This document shows positions 1-8,782 of a stretch of DNA of 64,000 nucleotides, piece by piece (position 1 is the first letter of the stretch; each line of letters starts with the position of its first letter). Origin of the DNA: Sphingobacterium sp. N143. GTDB taxonomy: Bacteria; Bacteroidota; Bacteroidia; Sphingobacteriales; Sphingobacteriaceae. The DNA lies in NCBI RefSeq assembly GCF_030325625.1, contig NZ_JACAIS010000004.1, forward strand, positions 310,001-374,000, written 5' to 3'. Position numbers and translations under genes: made by a program. The notes under the pieces were generated by a model. The model did not search any database. It saw nothing but the letters and a program-made list of their open reading frames with translations, and was not told the origin of the DNA.

Positions 1-769
1 CTTTCTCTGCAGTGATCACATCCCCATCCTTAAGCCCTTCAAGTGGTGTTCTCAGCATCGCTGAAGGAACAACTTCATGAATTGGTATCACATTCGAAAA
101 GACTCCTACCTGGCGAATGCCAAAATATCCGATAAAAAATATAAATAAGGCAACAACGACATACAGAGCTTGTGGGGAATTGACGAAAATCACCACCACC
201 CATATCGTACTCATGCCCAAAATAAGGTAACGAATCCAATTCAGGGTGATTTTATCTGTATTGGAAAGCTGGCCGACAATATTGCGCCGATGTCTACCCA
301 GCAGTCTAAGGGATAATAATACATACACTATCCCCGAGATCGTAATACCTACAACGATACCTTGAAAAATAGGCTGAAATTCAGATAAAATCACTCTACC
401 GACTTGACCAGGTACAAATATATCCGGAAGTATACAGCTTAGTATCAAGACCACCAATGCAGCGGGGATATAGTGGAATAAACATGGCCATCGATAACGT
501 TGCTGCCCACTTAAAAATAAAATATACAGATACAGAAAGGGGCCATGTAAAAATGGGAATGGCAGTTGCCATATGATTAATGTAGGTATCTCAAACGCTA
601 GACCGGAAGCATACCAGGCGATAAACGCCAAATGGATTACAGCAAAAAAGAACCATGCACCTAAAATCTTATCAGCCGCTGTCTTTTGCCGCTTGCTGAT
701 GATCATGATAAATAAAAAAAATGCTATAGAAAGTCCGCCAATATAAATAGCTTGCCAAATTGATGTCAT
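1..769 (-). CDS. AraC-type regulator, membrane N-terminal part (partial)
   Basis: Reading the minus strand from an ATG at 767-769 gives an open frame to the window edge, about 256 codons with no stop. The protein starts MTSIWQAIYIGG and contains about six or seven hydrophobic segments separated by short basic loops such as SKRQKTAADK and RLLGRHRRN. This is the layout of the membrane-embedded sensor half of Bacteroidota AraC-family regulators, whose DNA-binding HTH pair would lie beyond position 1. The C-terminal part of the visible frame (IPIHEVVPSAMLRTPLEGLKDGD) has left the membrane. The HTH itself cannot be seen, so the family call is inferred from architecture; another polytopic membrane protein remains possible. 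Confidence 0.55.
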   Translation of the reverse strand, partial: MTSIWQAIYIGGLSIAFFLFIMIISKRQKTAADKILGAWFFFAVIHLAFIAWYASGLAFEIPTLIIWQLPFPFLHGPFLYLYILFLSGQQRYRWPCLFHYIPAALVVLILSCILPDIFVPGQVGRVILSEFQPIFQGIVVGITISGIVYVLLSLRLLGRHRRNIVGQLSNTDKITLNWIRYLILGMSTIWVVVIFVNSPQALYVVVALFIFFIGYFGIRQVGVFSNVIPIHEVVPSAMLRTPLEGLKDGDVITAEK

Positions 770-814
770 AACACGATAGCCCAGGGTAACATTACCACCT
801 GCTCCTTTAGGTCC

Positions 815-2287
815 TTATTTTTTGTATTCACTCATCCCAAGACGCTGTGAACTGGTATTTCCTGGTTGAGCAATATAGTCGGGCAATTTAGGTTTTTTGG
901 GATCGTTATCTGGTTTACAATCATCACCTCTTAATTTACAGATTGAATAGTAGAAAAAATCCCCAACCATCTTAAAATGGTTTTTCAACCATTCACTCTG
1001 CCCTTTCTTATCAATCGGATTCAGCGCCACTTCTAATCCCTTGTTAATTCTTTCGTTTATTGCCGCCTCATTAATGTATTTCTCTAAATCCTGAGGTGGC
1101 TTATTATCTAAATTAAAGTCATCATTGATTTTTTTCAGATCATCATATCGGCCTTTCCATTTTTTGATATCATTATACGCATTCTGTAATTCATTCAATG
1201 AAAGATTGGTATTATCTTTTAACATTTGATCTAAGTTAAATTCCTTGCCTCCCTTTAGTACGTCATGGACAAAGTCCATTCCCAAATCCACATACTTGCC
1301 ATCCCATGGGTAAGTTTTAGCTTCCATACCAGGTCCCACCACGGTATAACCATCTATCTGTTGCACGCTGCCCGTATATTCACCGAATTGAATAGGTTTA
1401 CCTGCATCCTTATAGTTGACTTTGACTTGATACCCCTCGTTGGCATAGCTTGAAATTCTATTTTGAGCATCGTAGGAAACTTCAGCATAAACAGGTCTAT
1501 ATAAACTTACATCAGCGGTTGAATAGCTCTGTGGATCAACTTTAATAAAGTATCCTGAATTGAGATATGACCATTTCCCTACATCAATGGAAATACTACC
1601 AAGACCTAAAGGTGCTGCGCCAGTTTTTACGGCTATATCTTCCAATTTATCAAAACTCATCTGCGTGGATTGCATTTCCTGCCTCAACGAGGCATAAGTG
1701 TTCATTAAGCGTTGCACCTCTGAGGGAAGATTGGTTTCAACTATATCCTTCACGTTAATTTCCATCATCGCCATATCCTTTAAAGAAAGAAGAGGCTTCA
1801 CGCGTAACTGAAAGTCAGATGGGTAAGCAGAGAATTTGGTCCCCGCTTCTATCCCCCAGATTAAGGTCTGAACATCGGACTGGCTTATTTCGGGATTCTC
1901 AGTGGATTTTTCCAAAATGGAAACAATCAATTTCTTTTGAGCACCTTCAAAATTAGCCAATTGATACCCCGCTCCTTTTGATGGCCCATATGTGCCAGCA
2001 TGAAGACAATATGAACGCAACGTTGTTTTATAATAACCTGGTGTCAATGAAAATGTGGATATCGTATCAGGTGTCCGTGTTTGCAGTTGATCATTCATCC
2101 AGTAGAATCCGGGCAAGGTATCCTTGAGCGATGTTGAAACAGCTTTACCCGGTTCCCAGGAAAGGGATTTTGAGAGGCTTTTAGCTCCTTTTTTTACCTT
2201 ATTAAATAATCCACCCAGATCTTGAGCGGAGCTAAAGCTTGTAAAAAACAAACTTGCAGAAATAATTATACTTAGCCTTTTCATCAT
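815..2287 (-). CDS. Secreted protein of unknown function
   Basis: A 490-residue frame starting MMKRLSIIISASLFF with a clear signal peptide ending near SSAQ. The mature part has lysine/serine-rich stretches (KKGAKSLSKSLSW), a central predicted alpha-helical region and a charged, proline-rich end (DNDPKKPKLPDY). There are two Cys near residues 93 and 453 to 458 but no motif I can tie to a family. I do not recognise it. It lies just left of the tRNA-Pro landing site and is transcribed toward the regulator fragment, 45 bases away, so the two could share a transcript. Export to the periplasm or outer surface is inferred from the signal peptide only. Confidence 0.6.
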   Translation of the reverse strand: MMKRLSIIISASLFFTSFSSAQDLGGLFNKVKKGAKSLSKSLSWEPGKAVSTSLKDTLPGFYWMNDQLQTRTPDTISTFSLTPGYYKTTLRSYCLHAGTYGPSKGAGYQLANFEGAQKKLIVSILEKSTENPEISQSDVQTLIWGIEAGTKFSAYPSDFQLRVKPLLSLKDMAMMEINVKDIVETNLPSEVQRLMNTYASLRQEMQSTQMSFDKLEDIAVKTGAAPLGLGSISIDVGKWSYLNSGYFIKVDPQSYSTADVSLYRPVYAEVSYDAQNRISSYANEGYQVKVNYKDAGKPIQFGEYTGSVQQIDGYTVVGPGMEAKTYPWDGKYVDLGMDFVHDVLKGGKEFNLDQMLKDNTNLSLNELQNAYNDIKKWKGRYDDLKKINDDFNLDNKPPQDLEKYINEAAINERINKGLEVALNPIDKKGQSEWLKNHFKMVGDFFYYSICKLRGDDCKPDNDPKKPKLPDYIAQPGNTSSQRLGMSEYKK

Positions 2288-2390
2288 AGTAGGTTATCTG
2301 AATTTCACTAGCTAAGATAAACAATTTAAGCCTACATTTTTTTGAATTTTTCGAGGTCTTGTCGGTCGCTGGCACTCATCCTGTTTAGAA

Positions 2391-2424
2391 ACAAAAAAAG
2401 CCCGACTATTCGTCGAGCTTTTTT
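2391..2424. terminator. Hairpin terminator of the original tRNA-Pro locus
   Basis: A-tract, GCCCGAC / GTCGAGC stem with a short loop, then a T-tract. Near-copies lie at 17886-17940 and, less similar, at 42985-43015, where it abuts the 3' end of a complete tRNA-Pro. It is therefore the downstream terminator of a tRNA-Pro gene whose body has been displaced to 14284-14357 by the inserted element. Confidence 0.7.
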
Positions 2425-2447
2425 GTCGGGGTGGCAGGATTCGAACC
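2421..2447. repeat. attL: direct repeat, tRNA-Pro 3' end
   Basis: 27 bases identical to 14279-14305. They contain the T-arm and 3' acceptor strand of tRNA-Pro on the minus strand; identity stops at 2448 (G) versus 14306 (T). The rest of the tRNA is missing here, which shows this is the displaced end left by integration. Confidence 0.88.
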
Positions 2448-2565
2448 GTTATCATATCTTACTTTTACTTTTCTTATTTTACTCTGATTATTAGGTATTT
2501 ACAAATTTTATTACCTATCTTTACCTAACCTTACAAAGGTAAAATATGGTAATATTAAGCATTTC

Positions 2566-2583
2566 TGTCCGAAATATGTCCGA
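2566..2583 (+). promoter_or_regulatory. Candidate arm-type integrase site, left end
   Basis: TGTCCGAAATATGTCCGA, itself two TGTCCGA half-repeats, ends five bases before the integrase start. A 17/18 match in the same orientation lies 31-48 bases inside the right att copy at 14231-14248. Matching short repeats near both ends of a tyrosine-recombinase element are typical of arm-type binding sites. The role is inferred. Confidence 0.5.
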
Positions 2584-2588
2584 GAAAT

Positions 2589-3920
2589 ATGAAAGTGAAT
2601 TTTTATTTAGATAAGCCCTATAATCCCGATATTTCGCCTGAAAAGGTCAAACAGGAATTGGCAAAGGTTGGAGGGAAAAAGAAGAACCTTGCACAAAAGT
2701 TCTGGAATCCATCGCCCACTGCACTGTATCTCTTCTTTTCACCGGATAAATCCTGTAGGATAAAATACAGGACAAACTATAAGATATTGCCCAAAAGTTG
2801 GGATTTTGAAAAGGAAAGGCTTAAACCAAGTGCCAGCGGAGCGTTGGAATTCAATGTTGAACTGAACAACCTTGCAAACTGCTGTACAAGGGAAGCAATG
2901 CGAAAAAAAGAAACAAACCAGTTTCTTTCCAAAGAGGATTATAAACAGATTGTACAGGACTGTATTGACAGGGACAATGCCGTCAATAGTGAAATATCCA
3001 TTTCCCACCTGAAAACCCAGTTCCTTTCCTACAAATCCAATTTTGTCAAAGAGGGTACGTTAAAAGAATACCGGACAGTCTTTAAGGGATTGGAGGATTT
3101 TGAGAAGCATAAGGGAACAAAACTTATCCTTAGGGAAATGGACGGTAAATTTCTCGATCAGTTTGAGGTATTTCTAAGCAGGAAAAAGAACACGAACGAT
3201 GGAGATAAAGAGGGCTTGCTGAATGACACCATCCACAAGTACATCTCCACGTTAAAGGTATTCCTAAAGTGGTGCAACGACAATGATTATTTGGTGCATC
3301 CCGATGTCTTCAAGACCCAGAAGACAAACTTTAAGAAGAAAGCCTACAATGAGATCATTGCCCTGTCAGAATCCGAAATACAGAAACTGATGAACCATGA
3401 TCTTTCGGACAGACCCAGTCTGGAAAGGGTACGGGATCTGTTCTGTCTATTGTGCTACACAGGGCAAAGATTTGAGGATCTGATCAACTTTGACCCAAAG
3501 GACATAAAAAACAATGCTTGGGACTTCATTTCGGTAAAAGTCAAAAAAAGGGTGATCGTACCTTTTGAGGGGTATATTGCCCCAGCAAAGGATATCTTGG
3601 AGCGTATCGGTTACTCCGTGCCCAAGATATCCAACCAGAAGTTCAATGAATATATCAAAACTGTCGGCAAACTGGCAGGAATGGACGAAATCATAAAGAT
3701 CACAAGGTATTCAGGTAAGCAAAAGCTGGTGATAGAAAAAAGGAAGTACGACTTCCTATCGAGCCATGTCGGCAGAAGATCAATGGTAACGAACCTATTG
3801 AGCAGGAACGTACCCATTACACTTGTGCAGAAACTGACCGCACATTCCGACATAAGGACTTTAATGAAATACGAATCGGCAAACACGGATTCGTTAATCG
3901 ATGCACTGAACAAATTTTAA
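2589..3920 (+). CDS. Tyrosine-recombinase integrase of the mobilizable element
   Basis: 443 residues. The N-terminal third fits the arm-DNA-binding domain of Bacteroidota integrases, the middle (about 140-240) the SAM-like core-binding domain, and the C-terminal half the catalytic domain. Visible catalytic residues are R in CYTGQRFEDL, the HxxR of SSHVGRRS, H in LTAHSD and the nucleophile Y in LMKYES. Its position next to attL and the tRNA target make it the enzyme that inserts and excises the 2421-14305 element at tRNA-Pro. An A/T-rich leader with inverted TTACC/GGTAA words (2490-2550) precedes it. It is separated by only four bases from the next gene. Confidence 0.93.
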   Translation: MKVNFYLDKPYNPDISPEKVKQELAKVGGKKKNLAQKFWNPSPTALYLFFSPDKSCRIKYRTNYKILPKSWDFEKERLKPSASGALEFNVELNNLANCCTREAMRKKETNQFLSKEDYKQIVQDCIDRDNAVNSEISISHLKTQFLSYKSNFVKEGTLKEYRTVFKGLEDFEKHKGTKLILREMDGKFLDQFEVFLSRKKNTNDGDKEGLLNDTIHKYISTLKVFLKWCNDNDYLVHPDVFKTQKTNFKKKAYNEIIALSESEIQKLMNHDLSDRPSLERVRDLFCLLCYTGQRFEDLINFDPKDIKNNAWDFISVKVKKRVIVPFEGYIAPAKDILERIGYSVPKISNQKFNEYIKTVGKLAGMDEIIKITRYSGKQKLVIEKRKYDFLSSHVGRRSMVTNLLSRNVPITLVQKLTAHSDIRTLMKYESANTDSLIDALNKF

Positions 3921-3924
3921 AATT

Positions 3925-4926
3925 ATGAACAGTAAATATTTCAGAAGAAGAAAACCGTTTGACTTTGATCCGCATCCATTGGACGTGGGCGTCCCTTTTT
4001 CCAAGAACGATACGCATGCGGATGTACACTTTCTTATAAAAGTTCAGCGACTTCCAGAGAGTCAACTTGAAGATCTCTTTTTGCGCCACTTCAACTATTA
4101 CAAAGCTGAATTCAACGATACTGACGGCAGAGAGTTTTTTAAAGAATTATGGCAGACTGTTAATTCCGAGCTAAAAAAGGAAAGAAGCAAATCACAGGAA
4201 AAGCTGTCGGCGACACAGAAAAGAAGAAACGACCTTAGAATACAGAAATTCCAGTATTTCATCGAGAATATCCTTCCCAAATATGACCGATGGAATTTCA
4301 CGGTAAGTCTGTCAAAAAAATATGAGATAGTCAGCGAGCAACTATTGCAAGAAGTAAAGAGCAAAACTCAAATAGAATTCCAGCGGACACAGGAATTGAT
4401 CGATTCGGCATTTACGAAACTTGCCAATTCATCCAATGCAAGTACAGAATCCAATATAAATACCATAAAAACTATTCTGGAGAACTATCTAGATTCGAAC
4501 AAAGAGGAACAGGAAGAATTAAAAAAGCAATTCATCCAGAAACAAAATCTCGATCGTTTGCTAGCACAGTATAATACGACATTAAAAGAATTGGATGAAT
4601 TTAAAGAACAGGTTAAAAAGCTCAAAAAAGAGAAATCCCGATTGAATTCCTTGGATCATCATAAAATCAATATACTGAACGGCGACAAACTTAATCTGAT
4701 CGCGTTGTTTGATGAATTTATGAAAGCAAAGATAATAATCAACGGAAAAGCAGAAACATTCCTAGGGACTAACGCCCATATAACATGGGCAAAAATCATT
4801 TCCAATCATTTTTTGGAACATGATAAGCCAATTCCATTCGGAACAGTAGAGAACTATTTTTGTGACGGTAAACCCACCGACATTGACAATTCAGATCGCA
4901 AATTCAAAATTATTCCAATTGAATAG
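3925..4926 (+). CDS. Element-encoded coiled-coil protein, unknown function
   Basis: 333 residues beginning MNSKYFRRRKPFDFDPHP. The middle, about residues 90-245, is strongly charged and predicted coiled coil (KKERSKSQEKLSATQKRR, then EEQEELKKQFIQKQ and FKEQVKKLKKEKSR). The last 80 residues form a compact domain with TWAKIISNHFLEHDKPIP. I cannot name a family; the tail reminds me of small winged or regulatory domains in RteC-like proteins of Bacteroides elements, but I cannot confirm that. It starts four bases after the integrase stop, so the two are probably co-transcribed, suggesting a role in integration or excision control. Confidence 0.75.
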   Translation: MNSKYFRRRKPFDFDPHPLDVGVPFSKNDTHADVHFLIKVQRLPESQLEDLFLRHFNYYKAEFNDTDGREFFKELWQTVNSELKKERSKSQEKLSATQKRRNDLRIQKFQYFIENILPKYDRWNFTVSLSKKYEIVSEQLLQEVKSKTQIEFQRTQELIDSAFTKLANSSNASTESNINTIKTILENYLDSNKEEQEELKKQFIQKQNLDRLLAQYNTTLKELDEFKEQVKKLKKEKSRLNSLDHHKINILNGDKLNLIALFDEFMKAKIIINGKAETFLGTNAHITWAKIISNHFLEHDKPIPFGTVENYFCDGKPTDIDNSDRKFKIIPIE

Positions 4927-4959
4927 CCAGAAGATAAATCATACCACCCCCTTGCAGAG

Positions 4960-4990
4960 ATGCCGTTCAAAATTCTGAACGGCATTTTTT
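4960..4990 (+). terminator. Rho-independent terminator after 3925-4926
   Basis: ATGCCGTTCA / TGAACGGCAT stem followed by six T. It closes the integrase transcript and separates it from the replication/mobilization genes that start at 5084. Confidence 0.8.
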
Positions 4991-5083
4991 GTGGTCTTGC
5001 TTGCCCAATTTTGTGTCAAGTTAATTAAACGAAGAAAGTGGCCATGACTTCGACATTCTTAAATTGATAAACATGAGCAAAGT

Positions 5084-5383
5084 ATGATTACACTGGATCG
5101 AAATGCCCTTAGAGATTGTGTCAAGGATGCAGTTAGGGAAGAACTACAGGTTTTTATTTCAAAGGTTGGTAATATGGACGATCCTCCGCAAAAAAAGCAA
5201 CCGACAAAACTAATGACCAAAAAGGAAATGGCAAACGAGCTTGATATTTCCCTTGTCAGCCTGACCGAATGGATGAAACAGGGGCGTATTCCCTATAAAC
5301 GTATGGGAAAGCGCATTTACTTCAACAAAGAAGATGTTATGGCATCCATGACGAACTTCAACCATAACAAAGGAGGTAAATAA
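5084..5383 (+). CDS. Excisionase-like HTH DNA-binding protein
   Basis: 99 residues. The C-terminal half carries the HTH_17 pattern: LMTKKEMANELDIS, then LTEWMKQGRIPYKRMGKRI and YFNKEDVMASM. This winged-helix type is used by element-borne excisionases and regulators in Bacteroidota. Family knowledge suggests either recombination directionality factor or regulator of the downstream rep/mob genes. The stop overlaps the next start (TAATG), preceded by AAAGGAGG, an unusually strong Shine-Dalgarno sequence for this phylum, so the pair is translationally coupled. Confidence 0.8.
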   Translation: MITLDRNALRDCVKDAVREELQVFISKVGNMDDPPQKKQPTKLMTKKEMANELDISLVSLTEWMKQGRIPYKRMGKRIYFNKEDVMASMTNFNHNKGGK

Positions 5384-6429
5384 TGATCTCGTTTAACCAG
5401 GACATAGCCACTGCATTGGATAGGGCTATAGTAAAAATAACAGATAAATTTTTAGAACCTCCGATCATGATAACAATCAGCAATTCCGATTCCGTTATCG
5501 GTACATTAGGAAATTTCAGCGCATCCACCGGAAAGGCCAAGAGTAGGAAAACATTCAATGTGATTTCATTGGTCGCTGCTGCATTGAGCGGAAAACAGAT
5601 ATTACAGTATAAGGTCAAAGTTCCCATAAACCGTCCATTGGTACTGTACTGCGATACGGAGCAGAGCAGATTCCATTGCCACAGGTTGATTTCAAGGGTT
5701 TACAAACTCATAAATTACCCGACAACGGAAGTCCATGAAAACCTAAAATTTATATCCCTGAGGGAATACCCCACTAAAGAGCGCATAAGTATCATCGAAT
5801 ATGCCCTGTCCAAATATGCGGGCAAAATATGTCTGGTCATCATAGACGGGATCAGGGATCTTGTTTACGACATCAATAATGCTACGGAAGCGACCGAAAT
5901 TACCGGCAAGCTGATGAAATGGTCACAGGAGCTGAATATACACATCCATACCGTACTGCACCTAAACAAGGGTGATGACAACACCAGAGGGCATTTGGGG
6001 ACAGAATTGAACAATAAGGCTGAATCCATATTACAGGTCACCAAAAGCGATCTGGATACAAACTACAGCACCGTGGCGCCAAAGTTCATCAGGGATATCG
6101 AGTTTGAGCCATTTACCTTTTTTATCGATGATGGTTTGCCCGTACTGGATGAGAACTTTGACCTGTCAGGTACAGTATCGAGAAAGGGATTCGACTATCA
6201 GGAGCTTTCCAAAGAGAACCATCGGGAAGTGTTACAGGAAATGTTCAACGGCAGTGAAATAACCTGCACATATGATGAATATGTTGGCAGATTACGGAAT
6301 GCGTATCTGGCAAAGGGCTTCAATTTCGGCATCAATAAAGCCAAACAGCTGAAGACATTTCTGGAAAACAAACGGATGGTCATCAAAAACGATAAGACCT
6401 ACCGGTTCAACCCTGAATTCTATTATTAA
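5383..6429 (+). CDS. RepA-like ATPase (AAA_25 type)
   Basis: 348 residues. A Walker A-like region ASTGKAKSRKTF lies near residue 47 and a Walker B-like CLVIIDGIRDLV near 150, followed by HIHTVLHLNKGDDNTRGHLG, the pattern of the RepA/RecA-like helicases of plasmids and mobilizable elements. The C-terminal part (from about 270) is small and basic, possibly DNA binding. It probably acts with the following Toprim primase in replication of the excised circle. Start at the ATG coupled to the HTH gene. Confidence 0.82.
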   Translation: MISFNQDIATALDRAIVKITDKFLEPPIMITISNSDSVIGTLGNFSASTGKAKSRKTFNVISLVAAALSGKQILQYKVKVPINRPLVLYCDTEQSRFHCHRLISRVYKLINYPTTEVHENLKFISLREYPTKERISIIEYALSKYAGKICLVIIDGIRDLVYDINNATEATEITGKLMKWSQELNIHIHTVLHLNKGDDNTRGHLGTELNNKAESILQVTKSDLDTNYSTVAPKFIRDIEFEPFTFFIDDGLPVLDENFDLSGTVSRKGFDYQELSKENHREVLQEMFNGSEITCTYDEYVGRLRNAYLAKGFNFGINKAKQLKTFLENKRMVIKNDKTYRFNPEFYY

Positions 6430-6499
6430 AAAACAGGTTTAGTTTAGTCCGCCCCTATATAGTAATAGACTAAACTAAACCTACTTTAAAATTAAGATT

Positions 6500-7453
6500 A
6501 TGACATGTGATGAATTAAAGCGCATACCGCTCATATCCATATTAAATTATCTACAGATACCATGCGCAAGGATGAACAGCCGTGAAGCATGGTTTAAAAA
6601 CCCATTCAATGGAGGAGACGAAAGAACGGCTTCGACAAAGTTGGATATCCATAGGAATATCTGGTACTCGCATTCGGAAGGATTCGGAGGAAATAACATT
6701 GACTTCCTGATGAAGTTTTTGGATACGGAAAACCTATCAACTGTTTTAGATTGGGCTGATGAAAGAAAAAATATCTTTTCTTTTCACCAGCAGACCGTAT
6801 TGGATAAAGTACAGGTCATGCAACAAGAAAATGAACGCGCTTACACCATCCTTTCCGTTGAGCCTCTCGGAAACAAAGCTCTGACAGACTATCTGACCGA
6901 CGTACGCAAAATAGATATTGAAATTGCCAGAGTATACTGTCAGGAAATCTATTACCGGACGGCAAAAGGACAGACGTACTTTGCCGCAAGTTTTAAGAAT
7001 GATGCAGGTGGATACGAACTGCGCAACAGCTATGATAAACGCTCCCTATTGACAAAGGGGATCACCACGATCGATAACGGCAACAAAGATGTTGTTTTGT
7101 TTGAGGGCTTCACGGATCTGCTATCCTTTATGACGTTAAAAAAGAATGCAGGTAAGCCGTATCTAAATACGAACTTCTGTATCCTGAATACGACCGCCAA
7201 TCTGCAAAAAGCATATCCATTCTTAGGGCGACATAACGGAATAACAAGCTATCTGGACACAGATAGCAGTGGTTTAAAATCGTACAACAGTTTGCGAAGC
7301 CATTTTGAAAAAACGCACACCGTAAAAAATGGAATGGAAGAATTGCAGAGGCAAGACAACAGGATCAAGGATGTCAATGACTATCTGATTTTCACATCAT
7401 CCAAAGAACAGACCCAAAATATTCAATCGGGAAGAAAACTATCGAATAGGTAG
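6500..7453 (+). CDS. Toprim-domain primase of the element
   Basis: 317 residues. The N-terminal part looks like a zinc-less CHC2-type primase module (AWFKNPFNGGDERTAS, then IWYSHSEGFGGNNIDFL). The C-terminal Toprim fold shows the conserved E in VVLFEGFTDLLSF and the acidic DTDSSG. This combination is standard in mobilizable elements of Bacteroidota, usually between the RepA-like ATPase and the mob genes as here. It probably primes replication of the element after relaxase nicking. It is 70 bases downstream of the ATPase gene. Confidence 0.85.
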   Translation: MTCDELKRIPLISILNYLQIPCARMNSREAWFKNPFNGGDERTASTKLDIHRNIWYSHSEGFGGNNIDFLMKFLDTENLSTVLDWADERKNIFSFHQQTVLDKVQVMQQENERAYTILSVEPLGNKALTDYLTDVRKIDIEIARVYCQEIYYRTAKGQTYFAASFKNDAGGYELRNSYDKRSLLTKGITTIDNGNKDVVLFEGFTDLLSFMTLKKNAGKPYLNTNFCILNTTANLQKAYPFLGRHNGITSYLDTDSSGLKSYNSLRSHFEKTHTVKNGMEELQRQDNRIKDVNDYLIFTSSKEQTQNIQSGRKLSNR

Positions 7454-7523
7454 GAAGCAAGGTTGTGTTTTGGTGACCCCAAAACCGATTGGCTCCCGAT
7501 GGTCACAGCTAAAAAGAAACAAG

Positions 7524-7886
7524 ATGAAAAATAACAAGAAAAAAGGCGGAAGACCCGCACTCGAAAATAAAAAACAGTTCAGGATCAATGTCCGTTTCGA
7601 TGAAAGCGAACATAACAGAGTTTTGCATAATGCAAAAATTGCAGGTATGAGCAAATCGGAATGGGTACGCAAATCTGCGATCCTACGAAAAATTACACCT
7701 AGGTTTACCGAAGAACAATTGAAAGCTTTTAGGGCGATTACTGGGGCTTCGAACAATCTAAATCAGCTAACTAAAAAAGCACACCAGTCTGGACTGATTG
7801 AGGTGACACAGGAATGCAAAAATACGATCCATCACATTAACCATTGTATCAATAAACTACTGCACCATGATAGCGAAGATAATTGA
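7524..7886 (+). CDS. MobC/BmgB-like mobilization accessory protein
   Basis: 120 residues from the ATG at 7524 (an upstream in-frame GTG at 7470 would add 18 residues of low plausibility). It begins MKNNKKKGGRPALENKK, then FRINVRFDESEHNRV and KSEWVRKSAI, a ribbon-helix-helix pattern, followed by the MobC signature region ITGASNNLNQLTKKAH. MobC-type proteins help the relaxase open oriT. The 3' end overlaps the relaxase start by 20 bases, supporting a coupled mob operon. oriT should lie nearby, probably upstream of this gene. Confidence 0.85.
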   Translation: MKNNKKKGGRPALENKKQFRINVRFDESEHNRVLHNAKIAGMSKSEWVRKSAILRKITPRFTEEQLKAFRAITGASNNLNQLTKKAHQSGLIEVTQECKNTIHHINHCINKLLHHDSEDN

Positions 7887-8778
7887 GGGCCGATCTTTCG
7901 GCGGATGCGTTGGATACGCCCTGAAAAAAGATAGTGAGATTATCCATGTAAATGGATTACGGACGGATTCGGCAAAGACCATCACACAGGACTTTAATTT
8001 TCAGCGGATGCTGAATCCAAGATTGGGCAAGGCAGTCGGACACATTATTCTTTCGTGGAATACAGAAGATAAAAACAAGCTGAATAATGACATCATGCTA
8101 TCCGCAGCTAAGCGTTATTTATCAAAATTAGATATTAGGGATACCCAATGCTTAATGGTGCGCCACCACGACCGCCAACATGATCATATCCATATTATTT
8201 TTAATCGGGTAAACGATCATGGCAAAACTATCTCCAATAGCAATCAGCGGTATAAGAGCTTTAAAGCTTGTAAAGAATTAAATGCATTATATGGCTTTAA
8301 GCAGTCCGAAGGAAAACGAAATGTCAACAGAGGTAGACTGAAAGGTAATGATCTAACGAAATACCAAATTTACGACACCGTCAAGGCAGGCATACGACAC
8401 AGTAAAAACTGGAAGGAACTACAAAATTATATCCGTTACAGAGGTGTGGAAATGCAGTTTAAATATAGATTGGGGTCGGATGAGGTTCAAGGTATTTCGT
8501 TCATCAAAGATGAACAGACATTTCGGGGTTCTGCCATAGACCGCTCATTGAGCTTCGGACAGATCGACAAGGCTTTAAATAGCATAGATAATTCTATTGA
8601 ACTAAATCAAATTACTGGAAGCTATGTTTCGAAGGATCATTCTATAGACAGAAATATCGGAGAAACACTTGGTCACATAACATCAGCTTTATTTTCGAAC
8701 CCCGAAATTACACCAGAGCAAGATGATCCGTTGATCAAGAAAAGAAAAAAGAAAGAGAATTACGGACTAAAACGTTAA
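7867..8778 (+). CDS. Relaxase/mobilization nuclease (MobA/VirD2 family)
   Basis: 303 residues starting MIAKIIEGRSFGGCVGYAL. The metal-binding triad is visible as HDHIHIIFNRVN; the likely nucleophilic Tyr is the one in GGCVGYALKK. Downstream, FKACKELNALYGF is typical of Bacteroidota relaxases. It nicks oriT and leads the strand into a recipient through a helper element's secretion system. It sits in an operon with the MobC-like gene and the next small membrane protein. Slightly short for the family, but no domain appears broken. Confidence 0.92.
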   Translation: MIAKIIEGRSFGGCVGYALKKDSEIIHVNGLRTDSAKTITQDFNFQRMLNPRLGKAVGHIILSWNTEDKNKLNNDIMLSAAKRYLSKLDIRDTQCLMVRHHDRQHDHIHIIFNRVNDHGKTISNSNQRYKSFKACKELNALYGFKQSEGKRNVNRGRLKGNDLTKYQIYDTVKAGIRHSKNWKELQNYIRYRGVEMQFKYRLGSDEVQGISFIKDEQTFRGSAIDRSLSFGQIDKALNSIDNSIELNQITGSYVSKDHSIDRNIGETLGHITSALFSNPEITPEQDDPLIKKRKKKENYGLKR

Positions 8779-8782
8779 TACC

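Noticed and set aside
2421..2447. A fourth tRNA gene
   Set aside because: Only the 3' part is present; the sequence diverges after 27 bases, so it is an att remnant.
7470..7523. Extended N-terminus of the MobC-like protein from the upstream GTG
   Set aside because: The 18 added residues have no family counterpart and the ATG at 7524 begins the typical basic N-terminus.
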